Of a DNA stretch of 64,000 bases, positions 39,308 to 47,541 are shown in pieces (the first letter of the stretch is position 1; every line of letters begins with the position of its first letter). A program made the translations under genes and the position numbers. Origin of the DNA: Pseudomonas taetrolens (GTDB lineage Bacteria; Pseudomonadota; Gammaproteobacteria; Pseudomonadales; Pseudomonadaceae). Where the stretch lies: positions 1,688,001 through 1,752,000 of the forward strand of contig NZ_LS483370.1 of the NCBI RefSeq assembly GCF_900475285.1, written 5' to 3'. The notes under the pieces were generated by a model. That model saw only the letters and a program-made list of their open reading frames with translations, was not told where the DNA came from and made no database searches.

Positions 39308-40207
39308 TTATCCAATATTCCCTTTCAGGCTGGGCACCACGCCACGGGCGATGGCGGCGATGGCGAAGGCGATACCGGCCACCAGAATGATCGCGGCTCC
39401 GGACGGAATTGGCAGGTCAAACACGATCGGCAGCAGGATCCCGCACAAAGTGCTGACCGTTGCGATCAAGACCGATATCCAGAAAAAGCCTTTCAGTGAC
39501 TGGCTGAGCAAGCGTGCGGCCGCTGCGGGGATCACCAGCAGGGCACCGACCAGGATCGCACCGATGACCTTGACCGCGGCCACGGTGATCAGCGTGACCA
39601 GAATCACGAACAGATAGTCCAGTGTCTTCACCGCAACACCACGCACGGCGGCCAGTTGCGGGTTGAAGCTGGCCAGCATGATGCGGTTGTACAGCGGCAG
39701 GCTGAGGCCCAGCACCAGTGCGCCGACGACCGCCAGCACCAGCAGGTCGTTACCGTTGACGGTCAGGACCGAGCCAAACAGCACGTTCTCGAGGATGTGC
39801 ACATTGATCTTGCCGGCCAGAATCAGCAGCAGGCTGGCGCCCAGGGCCAGCGACACCGAGAGGAACACCCCGATCAAGGTGTCCGGGGCGAGCCCGGTGC
39901 GGTTACGCAGGTAATTGAGCGAGATCCCGAACAACAGGCAATAGCCGAACAGGCTGCCATAGGGGCCGGTGTAGGGTTCACCGAGCAAAATGCCGATGGC
40001 GACACCGGTCAGGGCAGCATGCCCCACGGCTTCGGAGAAAAACGCAAAGCGCTTGACCACCACCAGTGTGCCCAATCCGCCCAGGACCGGGCCGATCAGC
40101 AGGCCGGCGAGCAGGGCGTTGACCACAAAACCGTAGGCCAGCACTTCGGGCAGATACCCCGCCGAAGCCCAGTCCTGGACGATCTGGCGCACAGCTTCAT
40201 AACTCAT
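39308..40207 (-). CDS. fpvE: FpvE, ABC transporter permease
   Basis: This 299-residue inner-membrane protein has eight to nine hydrophobic helices and belongs to the ABC-3 (ZnuB/MntB-type) permease family. Family signs are VVVKRFAFFSEAVGHAALTGVAIG near residue 50 and the late VKVIGAILVGALLVIPAAAARLL. With FpvD and the binding proteins it would import iron, or recycle a product, after ferripyoverdine is dismantled in the periplasm. Its start overlaps the fpvD stop by 4 bp. Confidence 0.88.
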   Translation of the reverse strand: MSYEAVRQIVQDWASAGYLPEVLAYGFVVNALLAGLLIGPVLGGLGTLVVVKRFAFFSEAVGHAALTGVAIGILLGEPYTGPYGSLFGYCLLFGISLNYLRNRTGLAPDTLIGVFLSVSLALGASLLLILAGKINVHILENVLFGSVLTVNGNDLLVLAVVGALVLGLSLPLYNRIMLASFNPQLAAVRGVAVKTLDYLFVILVTLITVAAVKVIGAILVGALLVIPAAAARLLSQSLKGFFWISVLIATVSTLCGILLPIVFDLPIPSGAAIILVAGIAFAIAAIARGVVPSLKGNIG

Positions 40208-40956
40208 GAACGATCGCTCCCGACAGCTTTGGGATGGGTTGAAAACAGGTTCAGTAAACGCTCCGGGCTGAGGGCCTCGTCGGGCGGACCCTCGAACAGC
40301 ACCTGGCGATTGAGGCCGGTGACACGTTCGGCGAGCCGTTTGACGGCAGCCAGGTCGTGTTCGATCCAGACCACGGTGACTCCGGCCTGCCGCCAGTCAT
40401 TCAGCAATCGCTCAAAGACCTGGGCGCCTGCTTCGTCCAGCGCTGACATGGGCTCGTCCAGCACCAGCAGTTGCGGGGCCGGGATCAGGCCCTGGGCCAG
40501 CAACACGCGCTGGCGCTCCCCGCCGGACAGGGCGCCCATGCGCCGCTTGCGTTTGTCCTGCATGCCGACCCGTTCAAGCGCCTCGCCGATGGCCGGCGCC
40601 ACCTTGCGCGACAAGCCCAGGAAGGCCGGTCGTCGCTGGCACATGGCAGCCATGAAGTCGTCTACGGTCATCGGTAGCCCGCGGTCGAACTCCAGCGCTT
40701 GTGGCACATAGCCGATCAGCCCGGGTTCGCCGGGCCAGTCCAGGCACAGGCGGCCCTGATGCGGCATTTGCCCGAGCAGGGTCTTGATCAGTGAGCTTTT
40801 ACCGCCACCGTTGGGGCCGACCAGTGCATGCACGCTGCCAGGCCGAATGTTGAAGCTGATACGGTCGAGAATGGCGGTGCGCCCCAAGGTCAGCGACACC
40901 CGGTCAAACTCGATGCCCGGCCCGGCGCTCAGGGCCAGCGGTTCAGCGATGGTCAT
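40204..40956 (-). CDS. fpvD: FpvD, ABC transporter ATP-binding protein
   Basis: The 250-residue ATPase has Walker A GPNGGGKSSLIK near residue 53, signature LSGGERQRVLLAQ near 140 and Walker B LLVLDEPMSALD near 165, with a switch histidine in VVWIEHDLAAV. It belongs to the zinc/manganese/iron-chelate (ZnuC-like) group and energises FpvE. Start and stop overlap both neighbours by 4 bp. Confidence 0.9.
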   Translation of the reverse strand: MTIAEPLALSAGPGIEFDRVSLTLGRTAILDRISFNIRPGSVHALVGPNGGGKSSLIKTLLGQMPHQGRLCLDWPGEPGLIGYVPQALEFDRGLPMTVDDFMAAMCQRRPAFLGLSRKVAPAIGEALERVGMQDKRKRRMGALSGGERQRVLLAQGLIPAPQLLVLDEPMSALDEAGAQVFERLLNDWRQAGVTVVWIEHDLAAVKRLAERVTGLNRQVLFEGPPDEALSPERLLNLFSTHPKAVGSDRS

Positions 40957-41897
40957 GCGCCACCTTCCTGAATCGCCTTGACCACCGTGTTGAGGTTGCC
41001 GGTCATTTCGTTTTCGTATTTCTCGGCGCTGTATTCGCCATAGGAAATATGCGACAGCGGGTACAGCCTGACCCCGGACTCGCGCTGAATGGTGTCGACA
41101 TAGGACGACGGAAAATCCATCTCGGAGAAGATCACTTTTACATCCAGCGCACGCAGTTGATCGATGGTCTTTTTCAGCTGGCTCGGGCTCGGCTCGATAC
41201 CGTGAGCCGGTTCGACCACGGCGGTGACTTCAAGACCAAATTCGCGCAACAGATAGTCATATGCCGCATGTACCGTGGCGACACGCAGGTCGGCGTCAGG
41301 TGCCTCGGTCAGTTTAGCCAGGGCCGCCGCGCGCATCTGCCGCAGGCGTTTGCCATAGGCGCGGGCATTGGCGGTATAGGCTTTGGCATTGGCCGGGTCG
41401 AGCTTGCCCAGTTCGCGGGCGATATTGTTGACCTGGGCAATCGAGGCGCTGATCGAGAGGAACGTGTGCGGGTTGACCACCTTGCCTGCGCCGCGTGCGG
41501 CATTGCCGGTGGCGGCCAGCAGTGGCACGTTCTGATTGGCTTCGATCAGCGGGATGTCCGGACGCTCGCTGGCTTCGATCATGCGGTCGGCGAAGTCATC
41601 ATGGCCGACGCCGTTAAGCACGATCACATCCAGGCTGCCGATGCGCTTGATGTCCTCGGCACGGGGCTCATAGGCATGGGGGTTGAAACCCGCCGGAATC
41701 AGCGGTACCACCTCGGCCTTGTCGCCGACGATGTTGCTGACGTAGCTGTAATAGGGGTGCAGGGTGATACCGATACGCAGCGGTTTGGCCAGGGGCGCGG
41801 GGGCAGCGGTTTCGGCATAGGCCAGTGGCGCCAGGCACAGCGCGAACAGGCCGGCCAGCAACAGCGAGCGGCGGCGCAAAACAGATGAAATGGACAT
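40953..41897 (-). CDS. fpvC: FpvC, metal-binding periplasmic protein
   Basis: The 314-residue cluster-9 binding protein has a signal peptide (LLLAGLFALCLAPLAYAE). It has histidine-bearing segments matching metal-ligand positions of the ZnuA/MntC family: ITLHPYYSYV, AGFNPHAYEP, VNPHTFLSI and VEPAHGIEPSPS. In P. aeruginosa FpvC is proposed to be a periplasmic iron acceptor after reduction by FpvG. Its end overlaps fpvD by 4 bp, and a 34-bp gap separates it from fpvK. Compared with FpvF, it keeps the ligand residues, which suggests the two bind different things. Confidence 0.88.
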   Translation of the reverse strand: MSISSVLRRRSLLLAGLFALCLAPLAYAETAAPAPLAKPLRIGITLHPYYSYVSNIVGDKAEVVPLIPAGFNPHAYEPRAEDIKRIGSLDVIVLNGVGHDDFADRMIEASERPDIPLIEANQNVPLLAATGNAARGAGKVVNPHTFLSISASIAQVNNIARELGKLDPANAKAYTANARAYGKRLRQMRAAALAKLTEAPDADLRVATVHAAYDYLLREFGLEVTAVVEPAHGIEPSPSQLKKTIDQLRALDVKVIFSEMDFPSSYVDTIQRESGVRLYPLSHISYGEYSAEKYENEMTGNLNTVVKAIQEGGA

Positions 41898-41931
41898 GGC
41901 GAGCAGTCTTCTCTCAGGTCAAACGGTGGGT

Positions 41932-42486
41932 TCAGTGCCGATGCTGGCGAGTCACCCCGGCATCGAATTGCGCGATCACTTGCTGCCAGCCACTCAGCTT
42001 CAGGGCGGCGTCACTGAAGTCGACAGGGGCGCTGACGTGGCTGTTGCGGTTGAGCCAGACGTCCGGCTGAGCGCCGATACGCAGCAAAAACGACCCCGCC
42101 ACCTCAGGTTTGGGGCCCATGCCCAGGTACGCCGTTTCGCCCAGCAATTGCCAGGCATGCTCGCCACGGCTGACGGAACTGGCGTCGCTGGCAAAGGGTG
42201 CGAAGCCTTCGTCGGCCAGTTGCGCCGCAGAGGGCAGTGCGCTCGACGCCTCGCGCAGCCACTGGATTTCGTCCAGGGTGACCCGCAGGTCGGCGTAGAT
42301 CCCTTGTTCGGCAGCATTCAGGTCGCGGCGTGCATCCAGTTGGTGGGCGGCCACCGACGTCACCACCTGCGATTCATGGCGCCAGGCAACCACTGAACCG
42401 GCCACCGCCATGATCAGCAGGCATAACAGCAGCACATACAGGGTTTCGTGCCCGGCACCGGCCGGGCGTACAACGTGAGTACTCAT
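41932..42486 (-). CDS. fpvK: FpvK, single-pass membrane protein of the iron-release complex
   Basis: This 184-residue protein has one N-terminal membrane helix (ETLYVLLLCLLIMAVAGSVVAW) and a periplasmic domain of about 150 residues, partly helical. Homologues are encoded only with fpvGHJ, and in P. aeruginosa FpvG-K together promote iron removal from pyoverdine by reduction. No enzymatic motif is visible. Its start overlaps the fpvJ stop by 4 bp. Assignment is by position and general topology. Confidence 0.8.
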   Translation of the reverse strand: MSTHVVRPAGAGHETLYVLLLCLLIMAVAGSVVAWRHESQVVTSVAAHQLDARRDLNAAEQGIYADLRVTLDEIQWLREASSALPSAAQLADEGFAPFASDASSVSRGEHAWQLLGETAYLGMGPKPEVAGSFLLRIGAQPDVWLNRNSHVSAPVDFSDAALKLSGWQQVIAQFDAGVTRQHRH

Positions 42487-42827
42487 GGGGCCTCGATGTC
42501 GGCTTGGTCGATTTCGACGATGTGCCCAGGGCCCGCATCAAACAAAACGTAAAACTCGGAATCCGGGCGCTTGAACGTGAGGGTGGAATCTGGCCCCAGT
42601 TTGCCAGGCACCAGAATGGTTTCGTCGTAGCCGATCACATCCAGGGTTACGCCGGGAGCGCCGCTGCCATCGGAAAACCCGCCGGTGCAGCGGATCTGCT
42701 CGCCTTCGATTTGCGTGCACTCGCACATCGGGTTATGGGCCAGGGCCGGGCCGCTGAGGCCCAGCAATGCGAGGCCCCCGGCGGCCAGCAGCAGGCGGGC
42801 GGGGTGTTTGAACAGGCGCGAAATCAT
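42483..42827 (-). CDS. fpvJ: FpvJ, small periplasmic cysteine-containing protein
   Basis: The 114-residue product has a signal peptide (LLLAAGGLALLGLSGPALA) and a mature domain beginning HNPMCECTQIEGEQIRC, followed by a beta-rich segment (LDVIGYDETILVPG). The three cysteines and histidine near the mature N terminus could bind metal or form a disulfide. FpvJ of P. aeruginosa works with FpvG, H and K in reductive iron release. Start 42827 overlaps the fpvH stop by 4 bp; the frame reaches 42935 but the signal peptide fixes the start. Confidence 0.82.
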   Translation of the reverse strand: MISRLFKHPARLLLAAGGLALLGLSGPALAHNPMCECTQIEGEQIRCTGGFSDGSGAPGVTLDVIGYDETILVPGKLGPDSTLTFKRPDSEFYVLFDAGPGHIVEIDQADIEAP

Positions 42828-43366
42828 GGTTTGGCTCCTCGTTGGGCGAGCCAGGCAATCGTTGCGGGTGAGGCCTGGCTCAGGGGAATGGAGGCCTGAT
42901 GCATGGAACCGTCCCAGCCTTCCAGGGTGATCCACAGCTCAGCGTCGGCTTTGGTCTTCTGCGGTATAGGCAAGGTGGCTCCCATGCGGTACGGCGTGCC
43001 GAAAAAGATCACCCCGGCAGCCCGCAGGCTGCGGGGTTTGCCGATACGCAAGTAACCGGCCTTGACCTGATCGATGCAGGTATCGCACAGCGCTGCGTTA
43101 AAGCTTTTCATAAACCCGGCCGGACCGTCCGGGCGCGGCGCTTCGTTGCGCATCTCGGCCAGTTGCAGGCTCCAGGGACCGACCTGCACCGTGCCGATTT
43201 CGCGCTCACCCAGACCGCTGTCGCCGCGAAACAGCGAAGCATCGGCAAAGTACTTGGGCATAAAGCCCAGCGGCACCAGCAACAGCAGGATATTCAGGTG
43301 GAAGCGCCATTTGTGCCAAAACCGGCCCAGGGCAGACGCGGGCTGTGCCGTCACGGACTTGCTCAT
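42824..43366 (-). CDS. fpvH: FpvH, membrane-anchored protein of the iron-release complex
   Basis: The 180-residue protein has one membrane helix (FHLNILLLLVPLGFMPKYF) and a periplasmic domain with a CDTC motif (FNAALCDTCIDQVKAG), a plausible redox or metal site. It matches the position and topology of FpvH. The start used, ATG 43366, overlaps the fpvG stop by 4 bp; the frame extends to 43558 within fpvG without support. It probably assists the FpvG reductase. Confidence 0.82.
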   Translation of the reverse strand: MSKSVTAQPASALGRFWHKWRFHLNILLLLVPLGFMPKYFADASLFRGDSGLGEREIGTVQVGPWSLQLAEMRNEAPRPDGPAGFMKSFNAALCDTCIDQVKAGYLRIGKPRSLRAAGVIFFGTPYRMGATLPIPQKTKADAELWITLEGWDGSMHQASIPLSQASPATIAWLAQRGAKP

Positions 43367-44574
43367 ACATTGGCCTCCGAAGCCTGTTCGTGACGGGCGC
43401 TGGCGACCCGGGTTCCAGCTGCCGTGCGGGTCGGGGCATGACTGCGTTTGAGCGCATGGGCGGTGGCCAGCGCGGTGCGCTTGGTCCAGATCAGCAGGCC
43501 GCTGAGGACCATCATGCTCAGGACCAGCCCGAAAAAGAACCAGATCAGCTTGACCCACAACCCGCCGAAATCACCGGTGTGCAGTGGACGCATGGATTCG
43601 GTGACCAACTCCAGGCCGGAGCGGTCGGCAATCATCCGTGAGCCTTCAATCGCGCCGTTGTACGGGTTGATGTCGGCGGTCTGGAACAGCAGCGGGTACC
43701 AGCCCGGGCCACCGACTTCGATATGGCCGTAGGCATTGCTGGGCAGGCTGACGAAACTGGCGTCCAGGCCGGGAATATTCTCGGCGGCAATGTTTACCGC
43801 CTGATCCAGGCTGATCTTCGGCGCGGGGCTGCCGTCCGGGGTAATAGGCACATCCTGACGCGCCACCACCGGTGGATTGCCGGCGGTCGAAATCGAAATC
43901 TGGTTATCGAACATAAAGGCCTGAATCAAAAACCACAGGCCGGTGATGGAAATCACCGCGATAAACCAGATCGACCAAATGCCGCACAGGCGATGAAAAT
44001 CACCCCAGAAAATGCGTGCACCGTGGTTAAAACGCAGATTGGGTTTGAAGAAGCCTTTCCAGAATTTTTTGTACACCACCAGCCCGGTAATCAATGACCC
44101 CAGCAGCGGCAGGCCGAGGAACGACACCAGGTACCAGCCCCAGCTGTAACCGTTGGTGAACGGCACCAGCCACCAACCATGCAGGGCGCGAGTAAATGCT
44201 TTGAAATCAAAGCTCGGGCTCTCACCCTGAATCGCCCCGGTGTACGGGTTGATATACAGCGACGGCGAACGTCCGTCCGGATACACCACATCGGCCACCA
44301 AGGCAAAATGCGACTCATCCGGGCGACTGATCGACTGCACCGCCAGGGCAGGTTCGGCCTGATGAATCGCGCGCAACACCTGCTCATAGGACAGCAGCGG
44401 CGCATCATCCGACGGTTGACTGGCACGGGCTTCAGGGGTGGCCAGCCACACAATCTCCTGGCTGACCACCGCCAGCGTACCGGTGACACAGACAATCAGG
44501 ACAAAGAACCAGATCGGCAACGTGAGCCAGCTGTGGACCAGAAACCAGAGTTTTGAACGGGACTTTTTGGACAT
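43363..44574 (-). CDS. fpvG: FpvG, PepSY-domain inner-membrane iron reductase for ferripyoverdine
   Basis: This 403-residue PepSY-associated membrane protein has four helices (LTLPIWFFVLIVCVTGTLAV, the one near WGWYLVSFLGLPLLGSLITG, IWFIAVISITGLWFLI and LIWFFFGLVLSMMVLSGLL) and two periplasmic PepSY repeats. Membrane-embedded histidines (WFLVHSW, FHRLCGIW, LHTGDFGG) could bind haem. FpvG reduces Fe3+ in ferripyoverdine so that the iron leaves and pyoverdine is recycled. It is the first gene of the fpvGHJKCDEF operon, which runs without gaps of more than 34 bp. I chose ATG 44574; 44616 is an alternative, and neither has a clear ribosome-binding site. I found no IS box upstream. Confidence 0.87.
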   Translation of the reverse strand: MSKKSRSKLWFLVHSWLTLPIWFFVLIVCVTGTLAVVSQEIVWLATPEARASQPSDDAPLLSYEQVLRAIHQAEPALAVQSISRPDESHFALVADVVYPDGRSPSLYINPYTGAIQGESPSFDFKAFTRALHGWWLVPFTNGYSWGWYLVSFLGLPLLGSLITGLVVYKKFWKGFFKPNLRFNHGARIFWGDFHRLCGIWSIWFIAVISITGLWFLIQAFMFDNQISISTAGNPPVVARQDVPITPDGSPAPKISLDQAVNIAAENIPGLDASFVSLPSNAYGHIEVGGPGWYPLLFQTADINPYNGAIEGSRMIADRSGLELVTESMRPLHTGDFGGLWVKLIWFFFGLVLSMMVLSGLLIWTKRTALATAHALKRSHAPTRTAAGTRVASARHEQASEANV

Positions 44575-44617
44575 GGGAAACGGCAAACTCGCGGTTGAGC
44601 GGGTGTGTAATCGCATT

Positions 44618-44635
44618 GAGAAGCGATTGCTTATC
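44618..44635 (-). promoter_or_regulatory. Weak Fur-box-like palindrome upstream of fpvG
   Basis: GAGAAGC and GCTTATC flank a 4-nt centre 43 bp upstream of the fpvG start. The symmetry is suitable for Fur but the base match to the consensus is only about half, so this is a lead and not a call. Nothing else stands out in 44575-44765. Confidence 0.25.
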
Positions 44636-44765
44636 CATGTAGGACGAATGAGCCGTCCGGAAACTGAAGCTGGAGTTGTAAGTGGATGTTTCTATGTGCG
44701 CGGGCAGTGGGCGAAAAACGCTTTTTTCACCGCCCTGAAACCCCGGAATCGGGCACGGTATGGAG

Positions 44766-45719
44766 TCATGGCGTAATCGATTCACCCCCTTGCTCGGGCT
44801 TCCAGTCCGGTCTCTCTGCGTCATAGCCCTGGGTCGGGTGAGGTGGAAGGGGATGGTCTTTCATTAGGGTGGGGAAGCGTATGTCTGAGTTATCTTCAAG
44901 CTGTATATATAACTTTTGATAGTGTTTTTTCTGCTCTTCGTCAGGGGTGTACCACATCGCTTGGTGGGGAAGGGTTTTTGCATCAAAGACACTTTCCATG
45001 AACATTGCCGAGCCTAGATGCCCTTGCGAAAGTGCAACTTGGTAATGCTGCAGCGCGATTGGATAGTTGCTCTTTAGTATTTCGTAATAAAGGGCCAATT
45101 CATAATTTGCTAAACCATAGCCCTGTTCGGCGGCACAGCGTGTGTACTGCAACCCGAGATCCTCTTTTTTTCCGTAGTAGATATATAACTTGCCCAGTTC
45201 GGTCAGGGCTGCTGGATTTCCCATGCGCGCCGCCTTGTCGAGGAACGTCAGGCCATCCGTTGCCGGGTTTTTGACCCCGGCCTTGTTATCGATCATGGCG
45301 GCCATGTTGTAGAAGCCCTGGGGAACGCCCAGATCGATCATGCGTTGATACAGGTCGAGAGACTTTTGCCTGTCCTGCTCGATGCTTCCCGGCCACCCCG
45401 TGCGGTACAGCGCCGCGAGGTTGTGCATGGCTTTCCAGTGATCGCGCTCGACGGCTTTGCCATAGAGCTCGACGATGCGCGCCCAGGGCCGTCGGGTGCC
45501 GGGTTTGGCCAGGGCCGCAGCCTCCCGGTACCAGCTGTCGGCGAGCGGGTCGAGCGCAGGCAGGTGATCTTTTTCGTGGACGCAGACAAAGGGCGCAGGT
45601 TTGGCCATGGCCGTTGTGCCCAGGGTTAAGAAAAGCATCAGGGCGCAACGCTGAATGATGTGTATCAACTCACCTTGTGTCGTGCATGGGCTAAGCCGTT
45701 GGGGGCGTTTGTTGTTCAT
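44766..45719 (-). CDS. Sel1-repeat periplasmic protein, Tle5 immunity paralogue C (Tli5-like)
   Basis: The protein (317 residues from ATG 45719) has a hydrophobic export segment ALMLFLTLGTTAMA and a body of Sel1/TPR-like repeats (HNLAALYRTGWPGSIEQD, NPAALTELGKLYIYYGKKED, NYELALYYEILKSN). It is nearly identical to its two upstream paralogues except between about 44884 and 45018. P. aeruginosa PldB (Tle5b) is likewise followed by three tandem immunity genes. Its initiation region differs from copy B: the internal ATG is ATA and the ribosome-binding site has changed from AAGGAG to AAGGTG. It must therefore start at ATG 45719, which overlaps the preceding stop, or at a TTG. The C terminus ends QGGESITP, unlike the HARP of the others. 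Confidence 0.8.
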   Translation of the reverse strand: MNNKRPQRLSPCTTQGELIHIIQRCALMLFLTLGTTAMAKPAPFVCVHEKDHLPALDPLADSWYREAAALAKPGTRRPWARIVELYGKAVERDHWKAMHNLAALYRTGWPGSIEQDRQKSLDLYQRMIDLGVPQGFYNMAAMIDNKAGVKNPATDGLTFLDKAARMGNPAALTELGKLYIYYGKKEDLGLQYTRCAAEQGYGLANYELALYYEILKSNYPIALQHYQVALSQGHLGSAMFMESVFDAKTLPHQAMWYTPDEEQKKHYQKLYIQLEDNSDIRFPTLMKDHPLPPHPTQGYDAERPDWKPEQGGESITP

Positions 45720-46603
45720 GGCCTGGCGTGCTCGGGCTTCCAGTCCGGTCTTTCTGCGTCATAGCCCTGGGTCGGGTGAGGTGGAAGGGGATGGTCTTTC
45801 ATCAGGGTGGGGAAGCGTATGTCAGGGTCATTTCTTAGTTGTGAATAATACTCCGCGTAAACCTCATATAAAGAATCATCTGGCGCGTACCACATCCTTG
45901 AATTAGGTTTTGAGCTGCTGGAGAATGCATACTTCATTACCAGTGCAGAACTCGAATGGCCTTGCGAAAGTGCAACTTGGTAATGCTGCAACGCGATTGG
46001 ATAGTTACTCTTTAGTATTTCGTAATAAAGGGCCAATTCGTAGTTCGCCTGTCCGTAACCCTGTTCGGCGGCACAACGTGTGTACTGCAACCCGAGATCC
46101 TCTTTTTTTCCGTAGTAGATATATAACTTGCCCAGTTCGGTCAGGGCTGCTGGATTTCCCATGCGCGCCGCCTTGTCGAGGAACGTCAGGCCATCCGTTG
46201 CCGGGTTTTTGACCCCGGCCTTGTTACCGATCATGGCGGCCATGTTGTAGAAGCCCTGGGGAACGCCCAGATCGATCATGCGTTGATACAGATCGAGAGA
46301 CTTTTGCCTGTCCTGCTCGATGCTTCCCGGCCACCCCGTGCGGTACAGCGCCGCGAGGTTGTGCATGGCTTTCCAGTGATTGCGCTCGACGGCTTTGCCA
46401 TAGAGCTCGACGATGCGCGCCCAGGGCCGTCGGGTGCCGGGTTTGGCCAGGGCCGCAGCCTCCCGGTACCAGCTGTCGGCGAGCGGGTCGAGCGCAGGCA
46501 GGTGGTCTTTTTCGTGGACGCAGACAAAGGGTGCAGGTTCGGCCATGGCCGTTGTGCCCACGGTTAAGAAAAGCATCAGGGCGCAACGCTGAATGATGTG
46601 CAT
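45716..46603 (-). CDS. Sel1-repeat periplasmic protein, Tle5 immunity paralogue B (Tli5-like)
   Basis: This 295-residue protein starts MHIIQRCALMLFLTVGTTAM, a normal signal peptide, preceded by AAGGAG with 5-nt spacing. An alternative ATG at 46657 overlaps the previous stop by 4 bp and would add 18 residues in front of the signal peptide. The Sel1-type repeats match paralogues A and C nearly residue for residue over the first 200 positions. The block between about 45823 and 45957 is unique (SSSALVMKYAFSSSSKP and following), after which the common tail DIRFPTLMKDHPLPPHPTQG resumes. It probably neutralises the phospholipase in the periplasm. Confidence 0.82.
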   Translation of the reverse strand: MHIIQRCALMLFLTVGTTAMAEPAPFVCVHEKDHLPALDPLADSWYREAAALAKPGTRRPWARIVELYGKAVERNHWKAMHNLAALYRTGWPGSIEQDRQKSLDLYQRMIDLGVPQGFYNMAAMIGNKAGVKNPATDGLTFLDKAARMGNPAALTELGKLYIYYGKKEDLGLQYTRCAAEQGYGQANYELALYYEILKSNYPIALQHYQVALSQGHSSSALVMKYAFSSSSKPNSRMWYAPDDSLYEVYAEYYSQLRNDPDIRFPTLMKDHPLPPHPTQGYDAERPDWKPEHARP

Positions 46604-46653
46604 CAACTCTCCTTGTGCCGTGCATGGGCTAAGCCGTTGGGGGCGTTTGTTGT

Positions 46654-47541
46654 TCATGGCCTGGCGTGCTCGGGCTTCCAGTCCGGTCTTTCTGCGTCAT
46701 AGCCCTGGGTCGGGTGAGGTGGAAGGGGATGGTCTTTCATTAGAGTGGGGAAGCGTATGTCAGAATCGTTTACAAGTTGAGTACGTAAGTCGGTATACAG
46801 TGCTGTGAGATTTTCATCTGGGGTGTACCACATGGCGGTATGTCGAGGGGTTTCCTTATCGAACACGCGCATCATTAGAAAAGCGGCGGGGCGATGTCCT
46901 TGTGAAAACGCGATTTGGTAATGCTGCAATGCAAGAGGAAAGTTGCCTTTGAGTATTTCGTAATAAAGGGCCAGTTCATGGTTTGCTAGCCCATAGCCCT
47001 GTTCGGCGGCACAACGTGTGTACTGCAACCCGAGATCCTCTTTTTTTCCGTAGTAGATATATAACTTGCCCAGTTCGGTCAGGGCTGCTGGATTTCCCAT
47101 GCGCGCCGCCTTGTCGAGGAACGTCAGGCCATCTGTTGCCGGGTTTTTGACCCCGGCCTTGTTACCGATCATGGCGGCCATGTTGTAGAAGCCCTGGGGA
47201 ACGCCCAGATCGATCATGCGTTGATACAGGTCGAGAGACTTTTGCCTGTCCTGCTCGATGCTTCCCGGCCACCCCGTGCGGTACAGCGCCGCGAGGTTGT
47301 GCATGGCTTTCCAGTGATCGCGCTCGACGGCTTTGCCATAGAGCTCGACGATGCGCGCCCAGGGCCGTCGGGTGCCAGGTTTGGCCAGGGCCGCAGCCTC
47401 CCGGTACCAGCTGTCGGCGAGCGGGTCGAGCGCAGGCAGGTGGTCTTTTTCGTGGACGCAGACAAAGGGCGCAGGTTCGGCCATGGCAGTGGTTCCCAGG
47501 GATAAGAAAAGCATCAGGGCAAAGCGGTTAATAAAGTGCAT
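46654..47541 (-). CDS. Sel1-repeat periplasmic protein, Tle5 immunity paralogue A (Tli5-like)
   Basis: The 295-residue product has the signal peptide MHFINRFALMLFLSLGTTAM and the same Sel1/TPR-like body as its two downstream paralogues. Its ATG shares one base with the TGA of the phospholipase gene (TGATG), so it is translationally coupled to the effector, as expected for the cognate immunity gene. Its variable block lies between about 46762 and 46893 (RPAAFLMMRVFDKETPR onwards). It also differs from B and C just before that block (KGNFPLALQHYQIAF instead of KSNYPIALQHYQVAL). Being next to the effector, this copy is the best candidate for the cognate partner. Confidence 0.84.
   Translation of the reverse strand: MHFINRFALMLFLSLGTTAMAEPAPFVCVHEKDHLPALDPLADSWYREAAALAKPGTRRPWARIVELYGKAVERDHWKAMHNLAALYRTGWPGSIEQDRQKSLDLYQRMIDLGVPQGFYNMAAMIGNKAGVKNPATDGLTFLDKAARMGNPAALTELGKLYIYYGKKEDLGLQYTRCAAEQGYGLANHELALYYEILKGNFPLALQHYQIAFSQGHRPAAFLMMRVFDKETPRHTAMWYTPDENLTALYTDLRTQLVNDSDIRFPTLMKDHPLPPHPTQGYDAERPDWKPEHARP

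Noticed and set aside
44575..44765. IS box upstream of fpvG
   Set aside because: I looked on the minus strand for TAAAT/TAATT with a 16- or 17-nt spacer to CGT and found none.
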